47,748 bases of DNA. It comes from Treponema sp. (GTDB taxonomy: Bacteria > Spirochaetota > Spirochaetia > Treponematales > Treponemataceae). Under the pieces are notes generated by a model, which did not search any database, was not told the origin of the DNA, and saw only the letters and a program-made list of their open reading frames with translations. The stretch is from NCBI GenBank assembly GCA_024402535.1, contig JAKSTN010000019.1, forward strand, positions 1 to 47,748. Reading direction: 5' to 3'. Position 1 is the first letter of the stretch. Each line of letters begins with the position of its first letter. Below are positions 24,956 to 33,377 of the stretch, piece by piece. A program made the translations under genes and the position numbers.

Positions 24956-25020
24956 TTTTTTAATCCTGTTTAAGTTTTTTAATGATTTTTCAGAATCTTA
25001 TAATAACATAAAAGTCATAA

Positions 25021-25049
25021 TTGAGAAATGATTATCTTTCTATTATAAT
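25021..25049 (+). promoter_or_regulatory. Promoter of the acyl-CoA synthetase gene
   Basis: TTGAGA at 25021-25026 and TATAAT at 25044-25049, 17 bp apart, in the 124-bp AT-rich divergent region between iorA and the synthetase. Another AT-rich -10-like TTATAA lies on the minus strand near 24998-25003 for iorA. Confidence 0.65.
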
Positions 25050-25079
25050 TATCATATTATTTACAGTTGGAGTTAAAAA

Positions 25080-26720
25080 ATGCCAATTACACAGTATCTG
25101 GAACGAAACGCACGAGAATTCGGAGATGACGTTGCACTTGTTGAATTGAACCCTGAACAGAGAGACACAAAACGTGTTACCTGGAAAGAATATGACCTTA
25201 TGCAGAGCGAACCTTTCATGCCTTACCGCCGTGAAATTACATGGCGTGTTTTCAACGAAAAGGCAAACCGCTGTGCACATTTCCTTCTTGAACGTGGGGT
25301 GCAGAAAGGGGATAAAGTCGGAATCCTTATGATGAACTGCCTTGAATGGCTTCCGATTTATTTCGGTATTCTTAAAACAGGCGCTCTGGCAGTCCCTCTG
25401 AACTTCCGTTATGCTCCTGATGAAATTCAGTACTGTGTAGACCTTGCTGATATCAGCATTCTGTTCTTCGGACCTGAATTTATCGGTCGTATGGAACAGA
25501 TTGCCGACAAAATCATGGCCCACAGACTCCTTCTTTATGTAGGAGACGGACAGGTTCCTTCTTTCAGTGAAGATTATTTCCAGCATGCCATGAATTATGA
25601 CAGCCGTGACCTGAACCTTCCTATTACCGATGATGATTACGGTGCAATTTACTTCAGCTCTGGAACTACAGGTTTTCCAAAGGCTATTCTTCATAAGCAC
25701 CGTGCTTTAATGCATTCGGCCGCTGTAGAACAGAATCACCACGGTCAGCAGAAGGATGATGTATTCCTTTGTATTCCACCTCTTTATCATACTGGGGCTA
25801 AGATGCACTGGTTCGGTTCCCTTATTTCGGGAGGTAAAGCCGTTCTTCTTAAAGGTATTAAGCCGGAATTCATCCTTAAGGCTGTAAGCGAAGAAAAATG
25901 TACAATCGTATGGCTTCTGGTACCTTGGGCTCAGGATATTCTGGTTGCCCTGGATTCAGGCGCTCTTAAAAAGGACGAATACAGACTGGATCAGTGGCGT
26001 CTTATGCATATTGGTGCCCAGCCTGTTCCAAAAAAGCTTATTGAAGACTGGAAAAAATATTTCCCTAATCACGACTACGATACAAACTACGGACTTTCTG
26101 AATCAATCGGACCTGGATGTGTTCACCTGGGCGTTGAAAATACTCACAAAATCGGTGCTATCGGGGTACCAGGCTTCGGCTGGCAGTGCAAGATCGTTGA
26201 TGAAAAACGTGTAGAAGTAAAACAGGGTGAAGTTGGCGAACTTGCCGTTAAAGGTGACGGCGTTATGTGCGAATATTACAAGAATCCTAAAGCTACAGAT
26301 GAAGTTCTCGATAAGGAAGGCTGGCTCTACACCGGCGATATGGCTATGCAGGATGATGACGGCTTCATCTTCCTGGTTGACCGCAAGAAGGACGTAATCA
26401 TTACAGGTGGTGAAAACATTTATCCTGTTCAGATTGAAGACTTCCTGCATAAAATGACTGAAATTAAAGACGTTGCCGTTATCGGTCTTGGTGACGAACG
26501 TCTTGGTGAAATTACATGTGCAATCATCGAAGTAAAGGATGGTATGTCTCTTACAGAAGAACAGGTAAATACATTCTGTATGGAGCTTCCAAAATACAAA
26601 CGACCTAAGAAAATCATTTTTGCTCCTGTACTCAGAAATCCTACAGGAAAAATTGAAAAGCCAAAGCTTCGTGAAATGTACAAAACTGCAAACGACCCGT
26701 TTGCCGCAATGAAGAACTAA
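25080..26720 (+). CDS. AMP-forming acyl-CoA synthetase
   Basis: The 546-residue ANL enzyme has P-loop SSGTTGFPKAILHKHRA (about residue 193), YGLSES in the middle, YTGDMAMQDDDGFIFLVDRK and hinge KKDVIITGGENIYP, and the catalytic Lys in PTGKIEKPKLR. It activates a carboxylic acid with ATP and CoA. Being divergent from iorAB, whose products are aryl-acetyl-CoAs, suggests an aryl-acetate or short/branched-chain acid substrate; this is inference. The residues around position 40-55 (YDLMQSEPFMPYRRE) look like a family-specific insertion. Confidence 0.9.
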   Translation: MPITQYLERNAREFGDDVALVELNPEQRDTKRVTWKEYDLMQSEPFMPYRREITWRVFNEKANRCAHFLLERGVQKGDKVGILMMNCLEWLPIYFGILKTGALAVPLNFRYAPDEIQYCVDLADISILFFGPEFIGRMEQIADKIMAHRLLLYVGDGQVPSFSEDYFQHAMNYDSRDLNLPITDDDYGAIYFSSGTTGFPKAILHKHRALMHSAAVEQNHHGQQKDDVFLCIPPLYHTGAKMHWFGSLISGGKAVLLKGIKPEFILKAVSEEKCTIVWLLVPWAQDILVALDSGALKKDEYRLDQWRLMHIGAQPVPKKLIEDWKKYFPNHDYDTNYGLSESIGPGCVHLGVENTHKIGAIGVPGFGWQCKIVDEKRVEVKQGEVGELAVKGDGVMCEYYKNPKATDEVLDKEGWLYTGDMAMQDDDGFIFLVDRKKDVIITGGENIYPVQIEDFLHKMTEIKDVAVIGLGDERLGEITCAIIEVKDGMSLTEEQVNTFCMELPKYKRPKKIIFAPVLRNPTGKIEKPKLREMYKTANDPFAAMKN

Positions 26721-26743
26721 ATTAAGCATAAAAGGTGGGACTT

Positions 26744-27097
26744 ATGTTCGACGTAAAAGATACAGACTTTTTTGATATGGAAGATGAATCATTCGATACA
26801 ATCATCGAAGATGACATCAAATTTACAGGTAATATTAAATTCAAGCAGCCTCTCATGATCCGGGGCCAGGTAAACGGAAAAATTGAAGCAACAAGTGACC
26901 TGGTTGTAGATACAAATGCTGTTGTAAATGCTGATATTACTGCATCCCGTGTTTTGATTAAGGGAAAAGTAAAAGGAAATGTTACCGGTGAAAACCTTGT
27001 TTTTGTTACACAGTCTGGAAGCCTGGATGGTGATATAAAAACAAAGAAAGTTGTTCTGGAACCAGGCTGTGCTTTTACCGGCCGCTGCAGTATGTAG
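26744..27097 (+). CDS. Bactofilin
   Basis: The start ATG at 26744 follows AAAGGTGG; an in-frame GTG at 26735 lies inside that RBS. The 117-residue protein has a polar N-terminal tail and a DUF583 beta-helix core (GNIKFKQPLMIRGQVNGKIE, then VLIKGKVKGNVTGENLVF). Bactofilins form filaments that organise cell shape or envelope enzymes. It leads a cluster with a TPR protein and mtaB. Confidence 0.9.
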   Translation: MFDVKDTDFFDMEDESFDTIIEDDIKFTGNIKFKQPLMIRGQVNGKIEATSDLVVDTNAVVNADITASRVLIKGKVKGNVTGENLVFVTQSGSLDGDIKTKKVVLEPGCAFTGRCSM

Positions 27098-27106
27098 GTA
27101 ATTATA

Positions 27107-27727
27107 ATGAAGAAAATATTTGTTTGTTTGATTTTAAGTTTTATATGTGTAGCAGGAATTTTTGCACAGGCAAAACAGGATGCTCTTGTTCTTTATCATA
27201 ACGGAAAATACGCAGAATCTGTTGCAGTCTGTGAAGAAGAAATTGCAGAAAATCCTAACCGCATTGAGTCATATGTTGTAATGTGCTGGGCTCTTGTAAA
27301 AAACAAGCAGTATAATCAGGCTGAACAGCGTGCTTCAGAAGGTCTTGCTATAAGCCCTTATGACCTTCGTCTTATTGAAGTTCTTGGTGAAGCAAAATAT
27401 TACCTTGGAAAAAATAACGGCGCTATGGAACAGTTTCAGAAATATGTTGCATCAGCTCCAGATTCCAGTGCCCGTGTAGGCAGTGCTTACTATTACATGG
27501 GTGAGATTTACATTAAACAGGGACGTTACCAGCATGCAGACATTGCATTTACATCTGCATGTAAGAAAGATCCTTTAATAGACCGCTGGTGGGTTCGTCT
27601 TGGTTACGCCCGCGAAATGGCTGGAAACTATGACGAAAGTCATAAAGCCTATGAAGAAGCACTTCGTCTGAATCCTTCAAATGTTGATGCTTCTACTGGC
27701 CGCGAAAGAGTAGGAAAGAAACTTTAA
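27107..27727 (+). CDS. Exported tetratricopeptide repeat protein
   Basis: A cleavable signal peptide (MKKIFVCLILSFICVAGIFA, then Q) is followed by about five TPR units across residues 25-200 (for example ALVLYHNGKYAESVAVCEEE, DRWWVRLGYAREMAGNYDES). It should sit in the periplasm as a protein-binding scaffold. It starts 10 bp after the bactofilin stop, so a joint role in the envelope is possible. No finer function can be assigned. Confidence 0.85.
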   Translation: MKKIFVCLILSFICVAGIFAQAKQDALVLYHNGKYAESVAVCEEEIAENPNRIESYVVMCWALVKNKQYNQAEQRASEGLAISPYDLRLIEVLGEAKYYLGKNNGAMEQFQKYVASAPDSSARVGSAYYYMGEIYIKQGRYQHADIAFTSACKKDPLIDRWWVRLGYAREMAGNYDESHKAYEEALRLNPSNVDASTGRERVGKKL

Positions 27728-27731
27728 TTTT

Positions 27732-29216
27732 ATGGATTTTTCAAAATACAAAATCCGCTTTGAAACATTGGGCTGCCGTCTGAACCAGATTGAAAGTGAA
27801 GGGGCAGCACATTTTTTTTCAGAGGCAGGATTCACTTCCGATTTAACACCAGTCTCTGCAAAATCACCTGTTGATGAAGAAACAGTGCTCTGTGTAATAA
27901 ACACATGTTCTGTAACTCAGAAAGCTGAACAGAAAGCTCGCCGGCTTATTCGTCTTCTTATAAAAACTTATCCAAAAGCTGCAGTTCTTGTAACAGGCTG
28001 TTACGCACAGCTTCGTCCTTTGGAAATCAAGAAAATGGATGAACGCATTGCAGTTCTTGGTGGGCAGATAAAAAGCCGCATTTCCGGAGTTCCTGAAATT
28101 CTGAAAAAGTTTTTGAGCGCTCAGTCAGAAAGTGAAAGGACTTTAACTATTGAATCGGTTCTGAATTTGGTTTCAGAAATTGAAAAAGTAATCATTCTCA
28201 AGCCGGCTATGAATCCGGGAGTTCCTGAAAATTCTTTTGTTCTTGCAACAGATTCTTTCCTGGCTCATTCAAGGTCTTCCATTAAAATTCAGGACGGCTG
28301 CAATTCAAAATGTGCTTACTGTACTATAAATATTGCCCGCGGTAAAAGTGTTTCTCTTGACGCTCAGACTGTAATTGACCGCATTAAAATGCTGGAAGAT
28401 TCAGGGCAAAGTGAGGTCGTGATTACAACTGTAAATATTGCACAGTATCACGGCGCATGGGACGGCCCTGAAGCGGTTGGCGGCGTAATAAATTTTGCTG
28501 CTCTTTTAAAACTGATTCTTGCAAATACTTCAAAAATCAATATCCGCATTTCAAGCATTTATCCTCAGATTGTAAAAGAAGATTTTCTTGATGCTATCAG
28601 TGACCCAAGAGTTTGTCCTCATTTTCATATTTCTGTTCAGAGCGGAAGTGACAGAATTCTTGAAGCTATGAAGCGCGGGTACAAGGCGCAGGATGTAATC
28701 GAAGTCTGTGAGAAAATCCGCAGTGTGAAAGAAAATCCTTTCCTTGCCTGTGACATAATTACAGGTTTCCCTGGGGAAACTGATGCCGATTTTGAAGAAA
28801 GCCTTTCACTTTGCAAAAAGTGCGGCATGAGCTGGGTTCACGCTTTTCCATATTCGGAACGCCCTGGGACGGAAGCTGTAAAAATGAAGAATAAGGTTCC
28901 TCAAGCTGTTTCCGGAGAACGTGCCTACACACTTACTACAAAAGCATCTGAAGCAAAAATAAAATATATAAAAAGCTTTGAAGGAAAAATTCTTCCATGC
29001 GTTGTTGAGACTGTGCGGAATCAGAAAAATGTGGTGAACGGAAAGATTGTTTATCACGCCGTTACAAATAATTTTCTTCATTGCCAGATTGAAGTAGATG
29101 CTGACAAGCCCCTTATGAAAAACGGTCAGATTCAGAACGTCCGCATTCTTTCTCCTTTGACTGAAAATATCCGTAAGGGCGGGGAAACAGAGTGCCTTGC
29201 AGAACTTGTGCAGTAA
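27732..29216 (+). CDS. mtaB: tRNA t6A37 methylthiotransferase
   Basis: The 494-residue protein has the MiaB-type layout: an N-terminal UPF0004 domain with Cys in FETLGCRLNQ, INTCSVT and TGCYAQ for one cluster, then radical SAM motif CNSKCAYC (Cys190, 194, 197), then a short TRAM-like tail. FETLGCRLNQ and the spacing identify MtaB, which adds the methylthio group to t6A37. It starts 4 bp after the TPR stop. It is somewhat longer than usual, with an insertion of about 60 residues before the radical SAM motif (FLSAQSESERTLTIESVLNL region). Confidence 0.9.
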   Translation: MDFSKYKIRFETLGCRLNQIESEGAAHFFSEAGFTSDLTPVSAKSPVDEETVLCVINTCSVTQKAEQKARRLIRLLIKTYPKAAVLVTGCYAQLRPLEIKKMDERIAVLGGQIKSRISGVPEILKKFLSAQSESERTLTIESVLNLVSEIEKVIILKPAMNPGVPENSFVLATDSFLAHSRSSIKIQDGCNSKCAYCTINIARGKSVSLDAQTVIDRIKMLEDSGQSEVVITTVNIAQYHGAWDGPEAVGGVINFAALLKLILANTSKINIRISSIYPQIVKEDFLDAISDPRVCPHFHISVQSGSDRILEAMKRGYKAQDVIEVCEKIRSVKENPFLACDIITGFPGETDADFEESLSLCKKCGMSWVHAFPYSERPGTEAVKMKNKVPQAVSGERAYTLTTKASEAKIKYIKSFEGKILPCVVETVRNQKNVVNGKIVYHAVTNNFLHCQIEVDADKPLMKNGQIQNVRILSPLTENIRKGGETECLAELVQ

Positions 29217-29314
29217 CTTCTAAAGCGGACCTTTATTGAAACTTCGGATAAAATCAAATAAAATAAAAATGAATTTCTATTTAATAAATTTAATATAATT
29301 AAAGGGAGTTTCTG

Positions 29315-30310
29315 ATGAGCTCAATTAACCTTACCGGAAGAGATTTTTTAACACTTAAGGATTTCACATCTGAAGAAATCCTTTTCCTGCTTGATACAGC
29401 AGCTGATTTTAAAGAAAAGAAAAAGAAGCACATTCCTGTGGACATTCACCGCGGAAAAAATATTGTTCTCATTTTTGAAAAGACAAGTACACGTACACGT
29501 TGTTCTTTTGAAGTTGCAGCACATGACCTTGGCATTTCAACAACTTACCTTGCAGAAGGCAGCCAGATTGGTAAAAAAGAAAGTATTGCCGATACAGCAC
29601 GCGTTCTTGAACGTATGTATGACGGTATTGAATACCGCGGATTCGGACAGGAAATCGTAGAAGAACTGGCAAAACAGTCTCACGTACCTGTCTGGAACGG
29701 ACTTACAAATGAATATCATCCAACTCAGATGCTGGCAGATATGCTTACAATCCGTGAACATTACGGAAAACTGAAAGGCCTTAAAATGGTTTACTACGGA
29801 GATGCCCGTTACAATATCGGAAACTCTCTTTCAATCGTTTGTTCAAAACTTGGATTGAATCTGGTACTCTGTGGTCCAGAAAAATATTTCCCATCAAAAG
29901 AACTGCTTGCTGAATGTGCTGAATGGAGCAAAGCTTCAGGCGGTTCCGTAACCTGTGAAACTGACATTGCAAAAGCTACAAAAGATGCAGATGTTCTTTA
30001 TACAGATGTTTGGGTAAGTATGGGTGAACCTGATGAAGTTTGGGCTGAACGCATTACAGACCTTAAAGGATATCAGGTAAATATGAACGTGCTTAAAATG
30101 GCAAAACCAACTGCCATCTTCATGCATGACCTGCCTTCATTCCATGACAAGAATACAAAAATCGGAAAAGAGATTTTCGAAAAATTCGGTATCGGCGAAA
30201 TGGAAGTAACTGACGAAGTATTTGAATGCAGTCAGAGTGTAGTATTTGATGAAGCTGAAAATCGCATGCACACAATTAAAGCTGTAATCGCCGCAACACT
30301 CGGTTTGTAA
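29315..30310 (+). CDS. argF: Ornithine carbamoyltransferase with an atypical HDLP motif
   Basis: The 331-residue protein has carbamoyl phosphate motif STRTRCSFE, HPTQMLADM, and the C-terminal VFDEAENRMHTIKAV typical of ornithine carbamoyltransferases. The ornithine-binding motif normally HCLP reads HDLPSFHD, replacing the conserved Cys with Asp. It could be a variant ornithine enzyme or a paralogue with another amine substrate. A TATAAT at 29294-29299 and AAAGGGAG precede it. An ACT protein gene follows by 20 bp. Confidence 0.85.
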   Translation: MSSINLTGRDFLTLKDFTSEEILFLLDTAADFKEKKKKHIPVDIHRGKNIVLIFEKTSTRTRCSFEVAAHDLGISTTYLAEGSQIGKKESIADTARVLERMYDGIEYRGFGQEIVEELAKQSHVPVWNGLTNEYHPTQMLADMLTIREHYGKLKGLKMVYYGDARYNIGNSLSIVCSKLGLNLVLCGPEKYFPSKELLAECAEWSKASGGSVTCETDIAKATKDADVLYTDVWVSMGEPDEVWAERITDLKGYQVNMNVLKMAKPTAIFMHDLPSFHDKNTKIGKEIFEKFGIGEMEVTDEVFECSQSVVFDEAENRMHTIKAVIAATLGL

Positions 30311-30330
30311 TTTATATAAGGGGAAAATAA

Positions 30331-30600
30331 ATGAACGCAATTATTACTGTTGTAGGATCTGATAAAGTAGGTATCATCGCTAACGTTTCAGCTTATCTTG
30401 CTGAACACAAAATCAACATTGTTGATATTACACAGACAATTCTTTCAGGAAACTTTGTTATGATGATGATGGCAAACCTGGACAATGCAGACTGTTCTAT
30501 CGATGACCTGAGAAAAAATATGGAAGCTATGGCTGAAAAAATGGGTGTTGATATTAACATTATGAGTGAGAAAGTATTTAGTGCAATGCACCGTGTTTAA
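30331..30600 (+). CDS. ACT domain protein (UPF0237)
   Basis: The 89-residue single ACT domain (MNAIITVVGSDKVGIIANVS, then NIVDITQTILSGNFVMMM) belongs to the UPF0237 family, assumed to bind a small ligand and act as a regulator. AAGGGGAA precedes the start. Its last 17 bp are duplicated in the downstream 90-bp repeat. Without the repeat, metN would start 6 bp after its stop, so it may have been coupled to the methionine transporter. Confidence 0.85.
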   Translation: MNAIITVVGSDKVGIIANVSAYLAEHKINIVDITQTILSGNFVMMMMANLDNADCSIDDLRKNMEAMAEKMGVDINIMSEKVFSAMHRV

Positions 30601-30782
30601 TAAAGTTTTACGACTTTATTAAAGTATACTGCGAGTTTGCTTGCAAACTCGGAAGCAAACTTTAGTTTGCGGCCAATGCATCGTGTTTAATAAAGTTTTA
30701 CGACTTTATTAAAGTATACTGCGAGTTTGCTTGCAAACTCGGTAGCAAACTTTAGTTTGCGGCCAATGCACCGTGTTTAATA
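30584..30782 (+). repeat. 90-bp tandem repeat, two full copies plus a 19-bp third start
   Basis: Copies span 30584-30673 and 30674-30763, with a 19-base partial copy at 30764-30782. The first begins inside the end of the ACT gene. Only two differences exist between full copies (30653 A versus 30743 T, and the C/T at the fourth unit segment near 30591/30681). Each unit has three perfect hairpins: TAATAAAGT/ACTTTATTA, GAGTTTGC-TT-GCAAACTC and GCAAACT-TT-AGTTTGC. It fills the gap before metN, whose start has no RBS. Confidence 0.9.
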
Positions 30783-30786
30783 GATT

Positions 30787-31806
30787 ATGCAGATTAAATT
30801 AGAGAACCTTAAAAAAACTTATACAACCAAAGATGGTTCAATTACTGCTGTAAATAATATTTCCCTGGATATTCCTGAAAATAAAATTTTCGGGATTATC
30901 GGGAAATCAGGAGCAGGGAAGTCGTCTCTGGTTCGTCTTGTAAGCCTTCTGGAAACTCCAGATGAAGGGGCTGTTTATTACAACGACCGTCGGGTTGATA
31001 ATCTTTCAAAAAAAGATCTTATTCTCCAGCGAAGAAAAATCGGAATGATTTTCCAGAACTTCAATCTGTTTTCTTCAAGAACTGCCGCAAAGAATATTGC
31101 TTATCCGCTTGAAATCTGCGGTACTCCAAAAGCAGAAATTGAAACTCGTGTTCAGGAAATGCTTAAACTGGTAGGACTTGAAGACAGGGGAGATGCACCA
31201 ATTTCAACATTGAGCGGCGGACAGAAACAGCGTATTGCTATTGCTCGTGCCCTTGCTACAAAACCTGATATTCTTTTCTGTGATGAAGCAACTTCTGCTC
31301 TGGATCCTCAGACAACTCGTTCCATTCTGGCATTGATTCGTGAAATCCAGAAGAAGATGAATCTTACTGTTGTAATGATTACTCATCAGATGGAAGTTGT
31401 TCGTGACGCCTGTGATCAGGTTGCAGTTATTGAAAACGGCGCTGTTGTTGAACAGGGACTGGTTGCCGATATTTTCACAAATCCCAAAACAGACGTTACA
31501 AAAGATTTCATTAAAAATATTGTTCAGACTCAGGATGATGAAAAAAATGAAGGGCTTCTCCGCTGGTCAGAAGAAGGCGGAAAATATGTTCTTCATTTTA
31601 TCAACGAAGATACAGGAAAGCCTGTCATCAGCCAGGTCTGCAAGAAATTTGATGTAGACATTAATATTCGTGCCGGTGGAATCCAGCACCTGCCTTCAAA
31701 AGATATTGGTTCCATGATTATAGATATTATGGGCGCTGAAGACGAAGTACAGAAAGCTGTCAGTTTTATCCGTGAAAGCGGAGTTGCAATTGAGGAGGCT
31801 GAATAA
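30787..31806 (+). CDS. metN: Methionine ABC transporter, ATP-binding protein
   Basis: The 339-residue ATPase has Walker A GKSGAGKSS, signature LSGGQKQRIA, Walker B LFCDEATSALD and switch His THQ. The C-terminal NIL domain (about residues 265-338, VLHFINEDTGKPVISQVCKK) binds methionine and gives feedback inhibition. It is the first gene of metNI and overlaps metI by 1 bp. No Shine-Dalgarno sequence is visible; the preceding sequence is the tandem repeat. Confidence 0.95.
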   Translation: MQIKLENLKKTYTTKDGSITAVNNISLDIPENKIFGIIGKSGAGKSSLVRLVSLLETPDEGAVYYNDRRVDNLSKKDLILQRRKIGMIFQNFNLFSSRTAAKNIAYPLEICGTPKAEIETRVQEMLKLVGLEDRGDAPISTLSGGQKQRIAIARALATKPDILFCDEATSALDPQTTRSILALIREIQKKMNLTVVMITHQMEVVRDACDQVAVIENGAVVEQGLVADIFTNPKTDVTKDFIKNIVQTQDDEKNEGLLRWSEEGGKYVLHFINEDTGKPVISQVCKKFDVDINIRAGGIQHLPSKDIGSMIIDIMGAEDEVQKAVSFIRESGVAIEEAE

Positions 31807-32459
31807 TGAGTCAGATTTTTATTCTTGTTGGAACTTCAACCTTACAGACTTTGATCATGGTTGCTCTTTCTACAATCTTTGCGCTCCTTATCGGTTTTCC
31901 TCTGGGAGTTCTTTTAAACGTTACAAATAAGTTCGGAATCACACCTCATCCGGTTTTCAACGCTGTGTTAAGTCGCATTATTGATGTGCTCCGTTCATTT
32001 CCTTTTGTAATTCTCATGATTGTTCTTCTGCCTTTTACAAGACTTATTCTTGGAACAGCCATCGGTACCGCCGCAACAATCATTCCGCTTTCTATTGCCG
32101 CAGCACCTTTTGTTGCCCGTATTACAGAAACTGCTTTGAATGAAGTTGATCCTGGTATGATTCAGGCAGCCCGTTCAATGGGTTCTACAAACTGGCAGAT
32201 TGTTTATAAAGTTCTTATCCCTGAAGCACTTCCTTCAGTTGCTTCCGGCATTACTTTGACTATCATCAACCTGATCGGGTACAGTGCCATGGCCGGAACT
32301 CTGGGTGGTGGCGGTCTTGGAGACCTTGCGATCCGTTACGGATACCAGCGCTTCAGAACCGGAATCATGCTGGCCGCAGTTGTTGTAATTATTATTCTTG
32401 TTGCCGCAATTCAGTTCGCAGGAACAAAAATTGTAAACAAGATGATGTCGAAACGATAA
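31806..32459 (+). CDS. metI: Methionine ABC transporter, permease
   Basis: The 217-residue protein has five to six helices and the EAA loop AARSMGSTNWQIVYKVLIPEALPS. It matches MetI in length. Its start overlaps the metN stop (TAATG), so translation is coupled. With MetN and MetQ it imports methionine. Confidence 0.95.
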   Translation: MSQIFILVGTSTLQTLIMVALSTIFALLIGFPLGVLLNVTNKFGITPHPVFNAVLSRIIDVLRSFPFVILMIVLLPFTRLILGTAIGTAATIIPLSIAAAPFVARITETALNEVDPGMIQAARSMGSTNWQIVYKVLIPEALPSVASGITLTIINLIGYSAMAGTLGGGGLGDLAIRYGYQRFRTGIMLAAVVVIIILVAAIQFAGTKIVNKMMSKR

Positions 32460-32586
32460 ATACTGTCTTTTTAGTTATAGGTTTTATCTATAACAAAATA
32501 TTAAAAGATAGTATTTTACAATCTTCTGTCAAATTACTAATATAAAGCAAGATTAATAAATGAGGGAACCTTACAGGTTTCCTTTT
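32459..32586 (+). promoter_or_regulatory. Two hairpins between metI and metQ
   Basis: After metI, ATACTGTCTTTT pairs with AAAAGATAGTAT (one wobble) around an inner stem GTTATAG/CTATAAC at about 32460-32518, a possible partial terminator. Close to metQ, GGGAACC-TTACA-GGTTTCC (32564-32582) is followed by TTTT. They may lower or set metQ expression relative to metNI. No SAM riboswitch is recognised. Confidence 0.45.
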
Positions 32587-32600
32587 GACAGGAGATCAAA

Positions 32601-33377
32601 ATGAAAAAAATTATCGCTTTATCGTCAGCACTGCTGCTGGCAACATCACTTTTCGCACAGACAATTAAAGTTGGTGCTACACCAGAACCACATGCAGAAC
32701 TTCTGAACCTTATTGTTGATGACCTTGCTGCTGAAGGAATCACTCTTAAAGTAATTGAATTCACAGATTACGTTACACCAAACGATGCAGTTGAATCAGG
32801 TGATATCGACGCAAACTACTTCCAGCACATTCCTTATCTTGATTCTTTCAATGTTGAAAAAGGTTATCACCTTGTAAATGCCGGTGGAATCCACGTTGAA
32901 CCATTTGCTCTTTATTCAAAGAAAGTAAAGTCTTACAAAGACCTTAAAAAGAAAGCAACAGTTGCAATTCCAAATGACCCTACAAATGAAGGCCGTGCTC
33001 TTCTTCTTCTTCAGGAAGCTGGACTTATTACCCTGAAAGATGGTGCCGGCCTTACAGCTACTCCACTTGATGTTGCAAAGAATCCTCTTAAACTGAAGTT
33101 CCGCGAAATTGAAGCTGCTTCACTTCCACGTACACTGAACGATGTAGATGCTGCAGTTATCAACGGTAACTATGCAATTCCTGCAGGGCTTTCAGCTGCT
33201 AAAGACGGACTTTTCGTAGAAGGTTCATCTTCTCCATATGTAAACGTTATCTGTGTAAAAGCTGGTAACGAAAACAAACCTGAAATCAAAGCTCTGGTTA
33301 AAGCACTTCAGTCAGACAAAGTTAAGGATTACATCACAAAGAAATATCCAAACGGTGAAGTTGTAACTGTATACTAA
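32601..33377 (+). CDS. metQ: Methionine-binding periplasmic protein
   Basis: The 258-residue NlpA-type protein (VGATPEPHAELLNLI, DYVTPNDAVESGDIDANYFQ, IPNDPTNEGRALLLL) is the substrate-binding partner of MetNI. Its signal peptide (MKKIIALSSALLLATSLFA, then Q) lacks a Cys, so it should be free in the periplasm rather than a lipoprotein. GACAGGAG precedes the start. Its stop codon abuts the stop of the convergent dGTPase gene. Confidence 0.95.
   Translation: MKKIIALSSALLLATSLFAQTIKVGATPEPHAELLNLIVDDLAAEGITLKVIEFTDYVTPNDAVESGDIDANYFQHIPYLDSFNVEKGYHLVNAGGIHVEPFALYSKKVKSYKDLKKKATVAIPNDPTNEGRALLLLQEAGLITLKDGAGLTATPLDVAKNPLKLKFREIEAASLPRTLNDVDAAVINGNYAIPAGLSAAKDGLFVEGSSSPYVNVICVKAGNENKPEIKALVKALQSDKVKDYITKKYPNGEVVTVY

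Noticed and set aside
25032..25700. Long minus-strand ORF across the acyl-CoA synthetase gene, and similar ones at 2500-3198 and 26103-26729
   Set aside because: They are antisense to strongly conserved genes, have no RBS, and their translations show no protein-like motif.
30584..30782. Possible CRISPR array
   Set aside because: The units are contiguous 90-bp tandem copies with no unique spacers and no cas genes nearby.
30601..30786. SAM or other methionine riboswitch ahead of metN
   Set aside because: The sequence is explained by the tandem repeat, part of which is coding sequence of the ACT gene; no S-box motif is seen.
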